Shown: positions 26,280-34,665 of the stretch, one piece after another | Layout of the letters: each line of letters opens with the position of its first letter | Numbering within the stretch: the stretch's first letter is position 1 | Assembly (NCBI GenBank): GCA_018780035.1 | Contig: JADMKE010000018.1 | Span: forward strand, 1 to 60,199 | Origin: Candidatus Sericytochromatia bacterium | GTDB lineage: Bacteria > Cyanobacteriota > Sericytochromatia > UBA7694 | Direction: 5' to 3' | Length of the DNA: 60,199 nt | The notes under the pieces: model-generated | What the model saw: the letters and a program-made list of their open reading frames with translations, nothing else | Databases searched by the model: none | What the model was told of the DNA's origin: nothing | Made by a program: the position numbers and the translations under genes

Positions 26280-29219
26280 ATGAAGCACCTGCTCCCCTCA
26301 CTTTTGGCCACCAGCCTGTTTCTGACTGCCGCTCCGCTTTTATCCAGCGCTCCCGCTCAGGCCGCTCCTGCTGCCGCATCCACAACAAAAACCCCTGCGG
26401 CGTCCCTGCCGGTTGAACAGTTTACCTTGCCCAATGGCCTCAAGGTCTATCTCAGCCGCAACCCAGCTAAGCCGCGTTTTTATGCCCAGGTCGTGATCAA
26501 TGCAGGCAGCAAACAAGACCCCGCTGATGCCACAGGCATTGCCCATTATCTTGAACATATGCTGTTTAAAGGCAGTGACGAAATGGGCACACAAAACTTT
26601 GCCAAAGAAAAGGCCCTGCTCGACAAAATCACAGCCCTCTATGAACAACATTTTCAGAGCAAAGACCCGGCCCAGCGCAAAGAATTGCTCAAACAGATCA
26701 ATGTCTTGACCGTTGAGGCCAGCCAATATGCCATCCCCGGAGAACTCGACAGCATCTATGCCCGCCTGGGGGCTGAGGGCCTCAATGCCTATACCTCCAA
26801 CGAAGAGACCGTCTATTTGGTGGACATGCCCAGCAACCGGCTCGAACAATGGGCCAAGGTCGAGAGTGAGCGCTTCAAAGACCCCGTCTTTCGGCTCTTT
26901 CAATCCGAGTTGGAGACCGTTTACGAAGAAAAAAACATCTCCATGGACGACAAAGACGATTTGCTCTGGGAGGCCGTGGCGGCCCAGCTCTACAAAAAGC
27001 ACCCCTATGGCCAACAGACCACTTTAGGCACAGTAGAGCACCTCAAAAATCCCTCATTGCAAAAAATGTACGCCTTTTATCACCAGTATTACGTGCCCAA
27101 TAACATGGCCCTGGTGATCTCGGGGGACATTGACCTCGCGGCCACGCGCAAACTGGTCGAGAAATATTTCGGCGTCTGGCAGAAGCGCCCGGTGCCGCCT
27201 TTTGAGGTGGCCAAAGAAACCCCTTTGCGCCAGCGCGAACAAATAGACGTCAATTACAAAGGCGAAGAAAAGGTCATGTTGGCCTTTCCAACGGTGGCTT
27301 ATGGCCATCCCGATCACGATACCTTGACCCTGATCGACATGTTGCTCGACTCGGGCGACTTTGGTCTGATCAAGCTCAATCTGGTACAAACCCAGCAATT
27401 GCGGGCAGCGGGTTCTTCGCCTTGGAGCAACCGCGATTATGGCTCCGAACACCTCTATGCGATTCCCCGTGAAGGCCAGAGCCTGGCAGAAGCTGAAAAG
27501 CTCTTGTTGCAAGAACTGGAGAAGGTCAAGCAGGGCAAATTTGACGAGAAGCACCTGCAGGGCATTGCCCTTGATTATGAAATTTCACTCAAACGCCGCC
27601 TCGAAAGCAACCAGGGCCGAGCGGCTCTGATCTCTGAAAGCTTTTTAAAAGGCCAATCTCTGGAATACCTGCTATCGGCCCCGGCCCGTTTCAAAAAAAT
27701 ATCCAAGGCCCAGGTCGTTGCGGCTGCCCAAAAATACTTTGGCAATCACTATGTTGCGGGTTATCGCCACGACAAAGAATACAGCTTTCCCAAGATCGAA
27801 AAACCCGAATTGGGAAAAATGAGCCTGAGCCCGAATCAACGCAGCGCATTTGCCCAGGCTGTCGAAAATGTGAACCCCGCCCCGATTCAACCCCGTTGGG
27901 TGGATTATAACAAAGACTTCAAAATCTCGGCGTTTGCACCAGGGGTGCTCTTTCACACGGCCGTCAATCCCAATAATGACCTCTTCGACTTTACGGTCTC
28001 TTATGACTATGGCGACAAACACCAGCCCGGTTTTTGCACAGTGATGGACGATCTCAATTTTGCGGGTACAGGCAAAGACAAAGCCGCAGATGTGGCCCGG
28101 CGCTTTTTTGAAATGGGTGTCAAAGCCAGTTTTAGCTGTGGCGACTACGGCTTTTTGATGCGTCTCCAAGGCCTCGATAGCCAATTTGAGCCCGCACTCA
28201 AATTGGGCGAAGCGGTGTTGTGGAATGCCCAACTCGATGAGGAGCGTTTTCAGGCTAAATTGCAAAACCTGCTCAGCGACCGGGCTGACGAGAAAAAAGA
28301 CCCCAAAACCCTGCGTCAGGCCTTGCGCAACTATATCCGCTACGGCGAAAAATCCGGTTTTATCGATCGGCCCTCAGCAGCAGAGCTGAAAAAGCTCAAC
28401 AGCCTGAGTTACAGCAGCTTTAGAGATCAATTGCGCAAACAGAATTTTAAGCTCTATTACACGGGCCAATTGCCCCGTGACCAGGTCGAAAAGCTGCTGC
28501 ATGCCCACCACCAACCCACCCAAATCACCGTGCCCCTGCTCAATCCCCGCCAAGCGCCCGAATTGGCTTTGCTCAATCGCAACAGCCAAGCTGTCAAAAT
28601 CTATTTCCTCGACAATCCCAGTGTTCAAAGCCAGATTGATCTTGTCATTCCGGGTCAGAGCGTCAAACCCGAAGAAATGCTGCTGAACAGCTTCTACAAT
28701 GAGTATATGGACGGCGGAATGGGAGCTGTGATGTTTCAAGAAGTCCGTGAAGCGCGGGCCCTGGCCTATTCAACCTGGTCTTATTACCTTCAGGGCAGCC
28801 GCCTGGGAGATCAAGATCAAATGATGGGGTATATTGGCACCCAAGCCGACAAAACGGTAGAAGCCCTTAAACTCTTTGTGACCTTGATGAAATCCCCGCC
28901 CAAATCTGCGAGCCATTTTGAGCGCGCCATGCGGGCCCTGGAAAACCGCTACCGCTCTGAAGTCATTGACTATACAGGCGTTTTGGGCCGCTTTCAGTAT
29001 TGGTCAGACTTGGGGCTGGACAAAGATCCCCGGCCCGAAGAATTCAGCCGTTTGCCCAAGCTCACACTTGATCAGCTTTTTGACTATCTCAACCAAAAGG
29101 TTGCCAGCCAACCCTTGACCTTCACAGTGGTTGGAGACAAAACCAAGATCGACCTCAAGGCCTTACAAACATTGGGTGAGGTCGAAGAAATCAAAGTGGA
29201 AAGCCTGTTTAAAGATTAA
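26280..29219 (+). CDS. M16-family zinc metallopeptidase (pitrilysin-like)
   Basis: 979 residues with a signal peptide cleaved near AQA/AP (about 28). The inverted zinc motif HYLEH (89-93) supplies two His ligands and the catalytic Glu, and a distal Glu in the SELETVYEEKN segment completes the site. The protein contains a full set of two M16 halves; the second (about 540-970) has lost the zinc motif as usual and ends in a domain with FQEVREARALAYST. Pitrilysin-type enzymes degrade small peptides in a closed chamber in the periplasm or outside the cell. AAGGAA precedes the ATG. It is monocistronic. Confidence 0.92.
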   Translation: MKHLLPSLLATSLFLTAAPLLSSAPAQAAPAAASTTKTPAASLPVEQFTLPNGLKVYLSRNPAKPRFYAQVVINAGSKQDPADATGIAHYLEHMLFKGSDEMGTQNFAKEKALLDKITALYEQHFQSKDPAQRKELLKQINVLTVEASQYAIPGELDSIYARLGAEGLNAYTSNEETVYLVDMPSNRLEQWAKVESERFKDPVFRLFQSELETVYEEKNISMDDKDDLLWEAVAAQLYKKHPYGQQTTLGTVEHLKNPSLQKMYAFYHQYYVPNNMALVISGDIDLAATRKLVEKYFGVWQKRPVPPFEVAKETPLRQREQIDVNYKGEEKVMLAFPTVAYGHPDHDTLTLIDMLLDSGDFGLIKLNLVQTQQLRAAGSSPWSNRDYGSEHLYAIPREGQSLAEAEKLLLQELEKVKQGKFDEKHLQGIALDYEISLKRRLESNQGRAALISESFLKGQSLEYLLSAPARFKKISKAQVVAAAQKYFGNHYVAGYRHDKEYSFPKIEKPELGKMSLSPNQRSAFAQAVENVNPAPIQPRWVDYNKDFKISAFAPGVLFHTAVNPNNDLFDFTVSYDYGDKHQPGFCTVMDDLNFAGTGKDKAADVARRFFEMGVKASFSCGDYGFLMRLQGLDSQFEPALKLGEAVLWNAQLDEERFQAKLQNLLSDRADEKKDPKTLRQALRNYIRYGEKSGFIDRPSAAELKKLNSLSYSSFRDQLRKQNFKLYYTGQLPRDQVEKLLHAHHQPTQITVPLLNPRQAPELALLNRNSQAVKIYFLDNPSVQSQIDLVIPGQSVKPEEMLLNSFYNEYMDGGMGAVMFQEVREARALAYSTWSYYLQGSRLGDQDQMMGYIGTQADKTVEALKLFVTLMKSPPKSASHFERAMRALENRYRSEVIDYTGVLGRFQYWSDLGLDKDPRPEEFSRLPKLTLDQLFDYLNQKVASQPLTFTVVGDKTKIDLKALQTLGEVEEIKVESLFKD

Positions 29220-29296
29220 ACCAAATTTCAAGTATTTCACTCATAATCATCGCTGGGCGTTTGCAGATCTCAAGAACTGGGAAATATAGCGCATAA

Positions 29297-29315
29297 GAAT
29301 ACACCGGATGTATTC
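29297..29315. promoter_or_regulatory. Perfect 7-bp inverted repeat before the pilin gene
   Basis: GAATACA, CCGGA, TGTATTC, centred about 42 bases before the pilin start. The symmetry suggests a regulator site; no T-run follows. Confidence 0.38.
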
Positions 29316-29347
29316 AAAATGCTAAGCTAGGGATGGATCTATCTTGT

Positions 29348-29881
29348 ATGACTAAACGTACACCACAGCGTGGATTTACGCTGATTGAGTTGATGGTCGT
29401 GATTGTGATTATTGGCATTTTGGTGGCAATTGCCTTGCCCAATTTTATTGGCGCCCAAGACCGAGCCAAAATTTCGAGTGTTAAGTCGAATATGCACACC
29501 TTTCAAACGATGATTGAGACCTATGGTGTGGATTGGGGCGGCCAATACCCCAATTCTTATGTTTCAATTCAGACCGAAGCCGTGGCCCAAGACTATACCA
29601 AGGATTATGCCAACCCTTTCACGGGCGTAAAGGTCTCTTTGCAGAACGACACCAATTGCCTGCGTCTGGCCGAAGTGGTCGCAGGCGGCACAGCGACCCC
29701 TGCTTCAGATACAGATACGGGGGTCTTTGGGGGTCCAGGGGGAGCCGCTTGTCTGGGACAGGTGATTTACCGCAGATCGGTGCTTGGAAGCAATTATGGC
29801 AAATATGCCATTTATGGGCTCAATAAAACGGGGGCCTGGATCAACGACAAAGGCAAGGTCTTTGAGTTGAGCAACGGCTAA
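29348..29881 (+). CDS. Type IV pilin-like / pseudopilin protein
   Basis: 177 residues with a textbook class III leader: a short basic stretch, then G/FTLIELMVVIVIIGILVAIALP, cut by prepilin peptidase after Gly9 and methylated on Phe. The conserved Glu5 of the mature protein is present. The C-terminal globular part has two Cys (TNCLRL, AACLGQ) that may form the D-region disulfide. It could be a major or minor pilin or a type II secretion pseudopilin; no assembly genes are nearby. An in-frame ATG at 29333 would lengthen the leader by five residues. Confidence 0.85.
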   Translation: MTKRTPQRGFTLIELMVVIVIIGILVAIALPNFIGAQDRAKISSVKSNMHTFQTMIETYGVDWGGQYPNSYVSIQTEAVAQDYTKDYANPFTGVKVSLQNDTNCLRLAEVVAGGTATPASDTDTGVFGGPGGAACLGQVIYRRSVLGSNYGKYAIYGLNKTGAWINDKGKVFELSNG

Positions 29882-29903
29882 TGCACGTTTGCCTGAGCAA
29901 AAG

Positions 29904-30257
29904 TTAGTCAGAAGGCTCTATTTTTTCGGGGCCCCGGGGGTCCACTGCGGGCACGTCCAAATAGAGGTATTCCAGCCGCGAGCGCCAGAGTTCGATTTCT
30001 TCGCTGGCGGCCTTTTCTTCTGAGCGCAAAGGCATGGCAGGACTGAGTTCGGGGTGAGAGATCACGAGAGGTTCTTGGATGTGTTGGGTGCGATAACGCC
30101 CTGTGAGCAGCCAGGTAAAAATCGCGACAAGCCCCATAGTCAGGAAAAAGGCCAATAAGTCCAGCCAGCCATTGTGGGGTGGCGTGACGCCAGGCGCTGT
30201 GGCAGCGACTTGGTTTGCCACTTGGGAGGTTATTTGAGACGACAGTGCAGTGACCAT
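29904..30257 (-). CDS. Small single-pass membrane protein, hypothetical
   Basis: 117 residues. A short polar start is followed by one transmembrane helix (about 34-52, LLAFFLTMGLVAIFTWLL) and a charged cytoplasmic-looking tail rich in Glu, Pro and Arg. No family recognised. GGAG lies about ten bases before the ATG at 30257. Another 25 codons are open upstream to a position inside the divergent promoter region, which is unlikely to be translated. It is divergent from the phospholipase D-like gene. Confidence 0.6.
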   Translation of the reverse strand: MVTALSSQITSQVANQVAATAPGVTPPHNGWLDLLAFFLTMGLVAIFTWLLTGRYRTQHIQEPLVISHPELSPAMPLRSEEKAASEEIELWRSRLEYLYLDVPAVDPRGPEKIEPSD

Positions 30258-30295
30258 TTTGCTCAACTCCAAGAGAGGGGGATACCTTTCATTAT

Positions 30296-30312
30296 ATGTG
30301 ATGGATTCACAT
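30296..30312. promoter_or_regulatory. Inverted repeat between divergent promoters
   Basis: ATGTGA, TGGAT, TCACAT. It resembles a CRP/FNR-type half-site pair but with a 5-base rather than 6-base spacer. A minus-strand TATAAT (30296-30291) adjoins it, and the plus-strand promoter of the phospholipase D-like gene begins nine bases away, so one bound protein could affect both genes. Confidence 0.4.
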
Positions 30313-30320
30313 TTCGGTAT

Positions 30321-30349
30321 GTGCCAAAGCAAAAAAACTGGGTTATAAT
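30321..30349 (+). promoter_or_regulatory. Promoter of the phospholipase D-like gene; likely leaderless
   Basis: GTGCCA (30321-30326, four of six -35 matches), 17-base spacer, TATAAT (30344-30349). Transcription should begin about seven bases after the -10, at or next to the A of the ATG at 30356. No ribosome-binding sequence precedes that ATG. Confidence 0.55.
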
Positions 30350-30355
30350 AACCTT

Positions 30356-31603
30356 ATGCGGAATACCAACTCACCTTTACCTTTGAGTTTATTGGCCCTG
30401 CTGCTGGCTTTGAATGCCTGTCAGCCGTTCTCCCGTTCGGCCCAAAACCCGCGTTTGCCAACAGCTTTACAGGCCCAATCTAACTTCCGCAAGAATGCAA
30501 TCACAGCCAGTTTTGTCAAAGCCTATTTGCCCACAGTGGCTGAGAACGAACCTTTGGCAAGGGCCGATGCCCAAGGCCCTGCCCAAGAATTGCTCAATCT
30601 GATCAATTCCGCCCAAGCGACCCTCGATGGCGCCATTTACGATATCCGCGAGCCGATGATGGTGCAGGCCTTGATTCGCGCCAAACAGCGCGGTGTCAAC
30701 GTGCGTTTGGTGACGGAAAGCGATAATATGGGTGAAGACACCAACCCCTGTCCCCAGCCCAATGGACAAATGCGCAAAGTCTTACAGGATTTGCTCAATG
30801 CCGGAGTTCCGATTGTCTCCGACCAGCGCTCAGGCCTGATGCACCACAAATTTATGGTGGCCGACCGCCAACGGGTCTGGATGGGCTCAACCAATTTGAC
30901 CAACAGCAGTCTCTTTCGCCACAACAATACCGCTTTAACCCTGGTTTCGGCCCCCTTGGCGGCCAATTATACCTACGAATTTGAGCAATTGTTTAATCAA
31001 AAGAATTTTGGGCCTCCCCGTGCTGTGCTCAACCCCATTGTGGATATTCAAGGCGCGGCAGTTAAAACCTATTTCTCTCCCCGTGGGGGCGGACAAGAGG
31101 CTGTCGTCGCCGCTTTGCAAAATGCCCGCAAGAGCATTCACTTTTTAACTTTTTCCCTGACAGATCCCCAACTCGGAGAGATTCTCAGTGGTAAACAGCA
31201 AGCGGGTCTGGATGTGCGCGGTGTCTTTGATCGCTGCCTAAGCAAAAGCCAATACTCCCTCTATTGGCCGCTCAAACGCACGGGCATGCAGGTCTTTATT
31301 GATGGCAACGAAGCCTTGTTGCACAACAAAGTCATGATCATCGATGGCGAGACCGTGATCACCGGTTCGTATAATTTTTCCAAAAATGCCGAAAAAAGCA
31401 ATAACGAAAGCTTCTTGATCGTCGAGCAGGCCCCTGAATTGGGGGCCGCATTTGAAAGTGAATACAATCGCTTACAATATGCCGCTCAGCACAACAATCC
31501 ACCCGACGGACAATGTCCGGGCACAGCCCCTCCAAGTCCCCCTCCCTGTCAACCCCCTGATCCCGTGGATCCTGTCGATATCCAAATTCCCGACTTCGAT
31601 TAA
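30356..31603 (+). CDS. Phospholipase D-superfamily lipoprotein
   Basis: 415 residues. A lipoprotein signal ends at LNAC (Cys about 22). Two HKD motifs mark the bilobed PLD fold: HHKFMVAD near residue 163 and LHNKVMIID near 322, each followed by a Gly-Ser and Asn-rich turn (GSTNLTNSS, GSYNFSKNA). Such enzymes form a covalent phospho-His intermediate and act as nucleases or phospholipases. This two-HKD, lipid-anchored form probably works on the outer face of the cell. The C-terminus is a Pro/Asp-rich tail. Its end overlaps the convergent fabH gene by four bases. The substrate is unknown. Confidence 0.85.
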   Translation: MRNTNSPLPLSLLALLLALNACQPFSRSAQNPRLPTALQAQSNFRKNAITASFVKAYLPTVAENEPLARADAQGPAQELLNLINSAQATLDGAIYDIREPMMVQALIRAKQRGVNVRLVTESDNMGEDTNPCPQPNGQMRKVLQDLLNAGVPIVSDQRSGLMHHKFMVADRQRVWMGSTNLTNSSLFRHNNTALTLVSAPLAANYTYEFEQLFNQKNFGPPRAVLNPIVDIQGAAVKTYFSPRGGGQEAVVAALQNARKSIHFLTFSLTDPQLGEILSGKQQAGLDVRGVFDRCLSKSQYSLYWPLKRTGMQVFIDGNEALLHNKVMIIDGETVITGSYNFSKNAEKSNNESFLIVEQAPELGAAFESEYNRLQYAAQHNNPPDGQCPGTAPPSPPPCQPPDPVDPVDIQIPDFD

Positions 31604-32607
31604 AGCTGTATCAAAGCCAAGCCGCCGGTGTGCCCGGCTCCGGCGGCCACCAAACAGACCTTGTGGCCCGGTTTGAGCACCCCTGCTTGCAGGGATTCAG
31701 ACAGACAGAGCGGGATCGACGCCGAAGAGGTATTGCCGACACGCGCAATATTGCTCAGCAGTTTTTCTGGGGGCAATTCCAGACGGCGGCCCACTTCTTT
31801 GAGAATGTGTAAATTGGCCTGGTGGGGAATCAGAAAATCCACTTCGTCGAGAGAAGTCCCCAAGGCACTTAAAAATGCGGTGGTGTATTGGCTCATGCCT
31901 TCGACCACCTGAAAGAAGATCTGTTCGCCGTTTTCCATTTTAATAAAATGTTGGTCTTGGGCCACGGTTTGAGCCGTAGCCGGCAAACGGCTGCCTCCGG
32001 CAGGAATATGCACCGAATAATAGCCCCGGCCATCGGCCAGCAATTGCAGGCCCAAAACCCCGCTGCCAGCTGGCCCAGGGCTTAAGACCACGGCAGCAGC
32101 GCCATCGCCAAAGATCGGATAGGTGGCGGGATCGCGGGGATTGGTAAAGCGCGAGCGGATTTCAGCGGAGATCACCAGCACATGCCGGGCCCCGGTCAAG
32201 ATCTGGCGGGTGCCGATGTCCAAGGCGTAGAGAAAGCCGCTGCAAGCGGCGGAAATATCCAGACAGGGGCAGCCGGTTTCAGACAGCCCCAGACCCGCTT
32301 GTACCGCGCAGGCTGTGGAGGGGTTGGGATGATCGGGGGAGATCGTCGAAAGCACAATCAGGTCAATTTCAGTCGGGTCGATGCCTGAATGGGCCAAAGC
32401 CATTTTTGCAGCGGCAATCGCCAGATCAGAAGTGGCCTGTTCAGGCGCCACGCGGTAGCGGCTTTGGACGCCAATGCGGCGTTCAATCCACTCGGGGGTA
32501 ATGGGCAAGTCGGTGCCAGCCAAAAGCTCGGCATTGCTGACAGCCTGGGCAGGCAGGGCATGACCCACCCCTTTCAAGATCACGCCAGAGGTGGGTTTGA
32601 GTAACAT
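31600..32607 (-). CDS. fabH: Beta-ketoacyl-ACP synthase III
   Basis: 335 residues. The thiolase-fold triad is intact: Cys122 in DISAACSGFLYAL, His in IPHQANLHIL and Asn in GNTSSASIP. KAS III starts fatty acid synthesis by condensing acetyl-CoA with malonyl-ACP. The start overlaps the preceding lipoprotein stop (TGATG), so it is the last gene of the exbB-trmD-lipoprotein-fabH operon rather than part of a fab cluster. That leaves room for a specialised role such as priming an unusual acyl chain, but the sequence looks like ordinary FabH. Confidence 0.93.
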   Translation of the reverse strand: MLLKPTSGVILKGVGHALPAQAVSNAELLAGTDLPITPEWIERRIGVQSRYRVAPEQATSDLAIAAAKMALAHSGIDPTEIDLIVLSTISPDHPNPSTACAVQAGLGLSETGCPCLDISAACSGFLYALDIGTRQILTGARHVLVISAEIRSRFTNPRDPATYPIFGDGAAAVVLSPGPAGSGVLGLQLLADGRGYYSVHIPAGGSRLPATAQTVAQDQHFIKMENGEQIFFQVVEGMSQYTTAFLSALGTSLDEVDFLIPHQANLHILKEVGRRLELPPEKLLSNIARVGNTSSASIPLCLSESLQAGVLKPGHKVCLVAAGAGHTGGLALIQL

Positions 32608-33131
32608 CAGCTAAAAAAGCCCAGCACTTTCCAACTCAAATCATCCGGGTCGCGATCGAGGATCAGCAGCACTTTTTCCGAAAAAGCCCCTCCCGGGGTG
32701 GTGAGTAAAACATCGGCATAGACATAGATTTTTTGGTGGTATCTGAGTTCGAGCAAACGACTCCAAACCTGGGCATTGATGCTGGGGATCTCTGGCCCAG
32801 TCAAGATCTGTAAACTCTTGATTTGATGGGGATAAGTATTTGGCATGGCAAAGAGATAATCCAGCGCGGCTTTCCACTCTTCGGGATAGGTTAAAATACC
32901 GCCGTCGTCCATGTAAAAAGGATAGCCACTCAGGCCCATCACCTGTTCTTGGTTTTTATTGTAGAAGCCTGCAATAAACTGTCTGGCCGTCTGTTCGATC
33001 AGTTTTTTTTGATTGGGCAAATCCAGTTGGGGCAGCGGCCGGCGCTCGGGTTGCTGGCTTGAGGCACAGCCTTGAATCAGGGAGAAACTCAGGCAGATGC
33101 CCAATAGCACTCTCAGACTTTGTCTCATCAT
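32607..33131 (-). CDS. Hypothetical lipoprotein
   Basis: 174 residues. Signal peptide with lipobox IQGC (Cys about 22). The mature part (about 35-174) opens with a helix (KKLIEQTARQFIAGFYNKNQEQV) followed by beta-rich sequence, which recalls NTF2/SnoaL-like alpha-beta cones but is not strong enough to assign. It starts by ATGA overlap with trmD and ends by TGATG overlap with fabH, so all three are translationally coupled. Confidence 0.68.
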   Translation of the reverse strand: MMRQSLRVLLGICLSFSLIQGCASSQQPERRPLPQLDLPNQKKLIEQTARQFIAGFYNKNQEQVMGLSGYPFYMDDGGILTYPEEWKAALDYLFAMPNTYPHQIKSLQILTGPEIPSINAQVWSRLLELRYHQKIYVYADVLLTTPGGAFSEKVLLILDRDPDDLSWKVLGFFS

Positions 33132-33862
33132 GGGGTATTTTCCTCTTTTAAGGCTTGCAATAGAGCCGTTTCAGCGGGTGTTAACATGGCCTGGGCCAAG
33201 AGGTCCGGGCGGTATTTATAGGTGGCCAAAACCTGTTCTTTGCGTCGCCACTTGGCGATTTCGGCGTGATTGCCACTGAGCAAGATCTCGGGCACTTCCC
33301 AGTCTCGGAATTTGGCAGGCCGAGTATAGTGAGGGCAATCGAGCAAATTTTCACTGAAGGAGTCCTGCACGACCGAGTCGGCACAACCCACCACTCCCGG
33401 AATCAGGCGCACAATGGCATCAGCCATGACCAAGGTGGCAGGTTCGCCACCCGTCAAGACATAACTGCCAATCGAATAGGCATGGGTGCAGAGCTGTTCA
33501 CAGACCCGCTCATCAATACCTTCATAATGGCCGCAGAGAAAGACCAAATGCGGGGCTTGGGCCAAGATTTCGGCATCGCGCTGGCCAAAGAGGGGCGCGC
33601 GCGGGCTGGTCAGAATGACGGGTGTGCCTGCAGGCAAGGCCAGACTCTCTAACATCTCAAAGATCGGTTCGGGCTTGAGCACCATACCGGGTCCGCCACC
33701 AAAAGGACGATCATCGGCCGTGTGGTGTTTGTCGTTGCTCCAATCGCGGATATTGTGCAATTGAAACTGAACCCTTTCACTTTCCTGGGCGCGTTTGAGA
33801 ATACTGGACTGCAATGGGCCCGAAAAAAAATCCGGGAAAAGGGTGCAAATGTCGATCTGCAT
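33128..33862 (-). CDS. trmD: tRNA (guanine37-N1)-methyltransferase
   Basis: 244 residues, the standard TrmD length. N-terminal MQIDICTLFPDFF, DDRPFGGGPGMVLKPEP, the knot-forming SAM site FLCGHYEGIDERV, and IGSYVLTGGEPA are all present. It methylates N1 of G37 next to the anticodon and prevents +1 frameshifting. Normally trmD lies in the rpsP-rimM-trmD-rplS operon. Here it sits between an ExbB-like gene (TGATG overlap) and a lipoprotein gene (ATGA overlap), an unusual setting. The ATG at 33862 is preferred over an in-frame start 33 bases upstream inside the ExbB gene. Confidence 0.95.
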   Translation of the reverse strand: MQIDICTLFPDFFSGPLQSSILKRAQESERVQFQLHNIRDWSNDKHHTADDRPFGGGPGMVLKPEPIFEMLESLALPAGTPVILTSPRAPLFGQRDAEILAQAPHLVFLCGHYEGIDERVCEQLCTHAYSIGSYVLTGGEPATLVMADAIVRLIPGVVGCADSVVQDSFSENLLDCPHYTRPAKFRDWEVPEILLSGNHAEIAKWRRKEQVLATYKYRPDLLAQAMLTPAETALLQALKEENTP

Positions 33863-34446
33863 CAGCCCAGTTTGTTCCGGTACTGGCTGAACCACTCGGC
33901 CATGGCTTCACCCTGAACTTCGAGGCGATTGCTCAAATAATGATAGGCCAAAGCGGCGATAATGGCGATTACCAAGCCGCCGCCGGTGGCAAAGAGGGCT
34001 TCGCTGATGCCGCCAGAGAGATCGGCCAAGGGGTTTTTCGGTTTGCTGGCTGCCACGGTTGAAAAGATCCGAATCATGCCCGCTACAGTACCCAGCAATC
34101 CCAACAGTGGCGCCACAGCAGCCATAAAATTGAGCCAGGTAATGCGGCGTTCAAAATGGCGATAGACCCGGTCAAGCACGCGTTTTTGTTCTTCTTCGGT
34201 GGCGTTCAGACAACTGCGCAGGGCCGTCACCATGCGCGAGACCATGTCCATGCCTCGGATCAACTTGATTTGGGTGGGATTAATCATCAGCTTGCGCAAA
34301 CGACGACCCGATAAAAAACTGAACCAGACCTGTTCCAGCACCAAGCCTCCCGTCAAAATAGAGGCGGCAAAGAGGGGCAGGGTAAATCCTCCCCCAAGTT
34401 CAATCAAGGTCAGGAGGCTGGTAAAAGCGGCGGTGATATCTGTCAT
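33862..34446 (-). CDS. MotA/TolQ/ExbB-family proton channel protein
   Basis: 194 residues. Three hydrophobic segments (about 18-38, 107-130 and 150-170) and the signature TVAGMIRIFSTVAA... GGISEALFATGGGLVIAI identify the TolQ/ExbB group. These pentameric channels use proton flow to drive a TonB- or TolA-like partner through ExbD/TolR. No ExbD/TolR or TonB gene is next to it; trmD follows instead. No ribosome site is visible before the ATG at 34446. A 13-bp tandem repeat lies just upstream. Confidence 0.88.
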   Translation of the reverse strand: MTDITAAFTSLLTLIELGGGFTLPLFAASILTGGLVLEQVWFSFLSGRRLRKLMINPTQIKLIRGMDMVSRMVTALRSCLNATEEEQKRVLDRVYRHFERRITWLNFMAAVAPLLGLLGTVAGMIRIFSTVAASKPKNPLADLSGGISEALFATGGGLVIAIIAALAYHYLSNRLEVQGEAMAEWFSQYRNKLG

Positions 34447-34459
34447 GCTTGTATTCAGT

Positions 34460-34492
34460 GCTTTTTGGAATTGCTTTTTGGAATTGCTTTTT
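34460..34492. repeat. 13-bp tandem repeat upstream of the ExbB-like gene
   Basis: GCTTTTTGGAATT repeated twice plus a partial GCTTTTT. It lies 14-46 bases before the minus-strand ExbB start, in the leader region. Confidence 0.8.
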
Positions 34493-34575
34493 AAGGTATT
34501 TTACACGCCTGTGGCCCCCGCTGCACAGCAGACCACGACCAAGGCCACCAATTCATAGATTGCAAGTTGTGCTTA

Positions 34576-34584
34576 TGTTATACT
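34576..34584 (+). promoter_or_regulatory. Extended -10 promoter of the aldehyde dehydrogenase-gcv operon
   Basis: TGTTATACT is an extended -10 element (TG, one base, TATACT at 34579-34584). A weak TAGATT lies 17 bases upstream. The predicted leader is about 75 bases and contains no recognisable glycine riboswitch. Confidence 0.48.
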
Positions 34585-34665
34585 GCCCCTGGATTACGCC
34601 AGTTTGAGCAGACATCTTCCAACGCCCAGATTGGCCCCAAATTTACTATCTCGGTGAGGTGTGTC

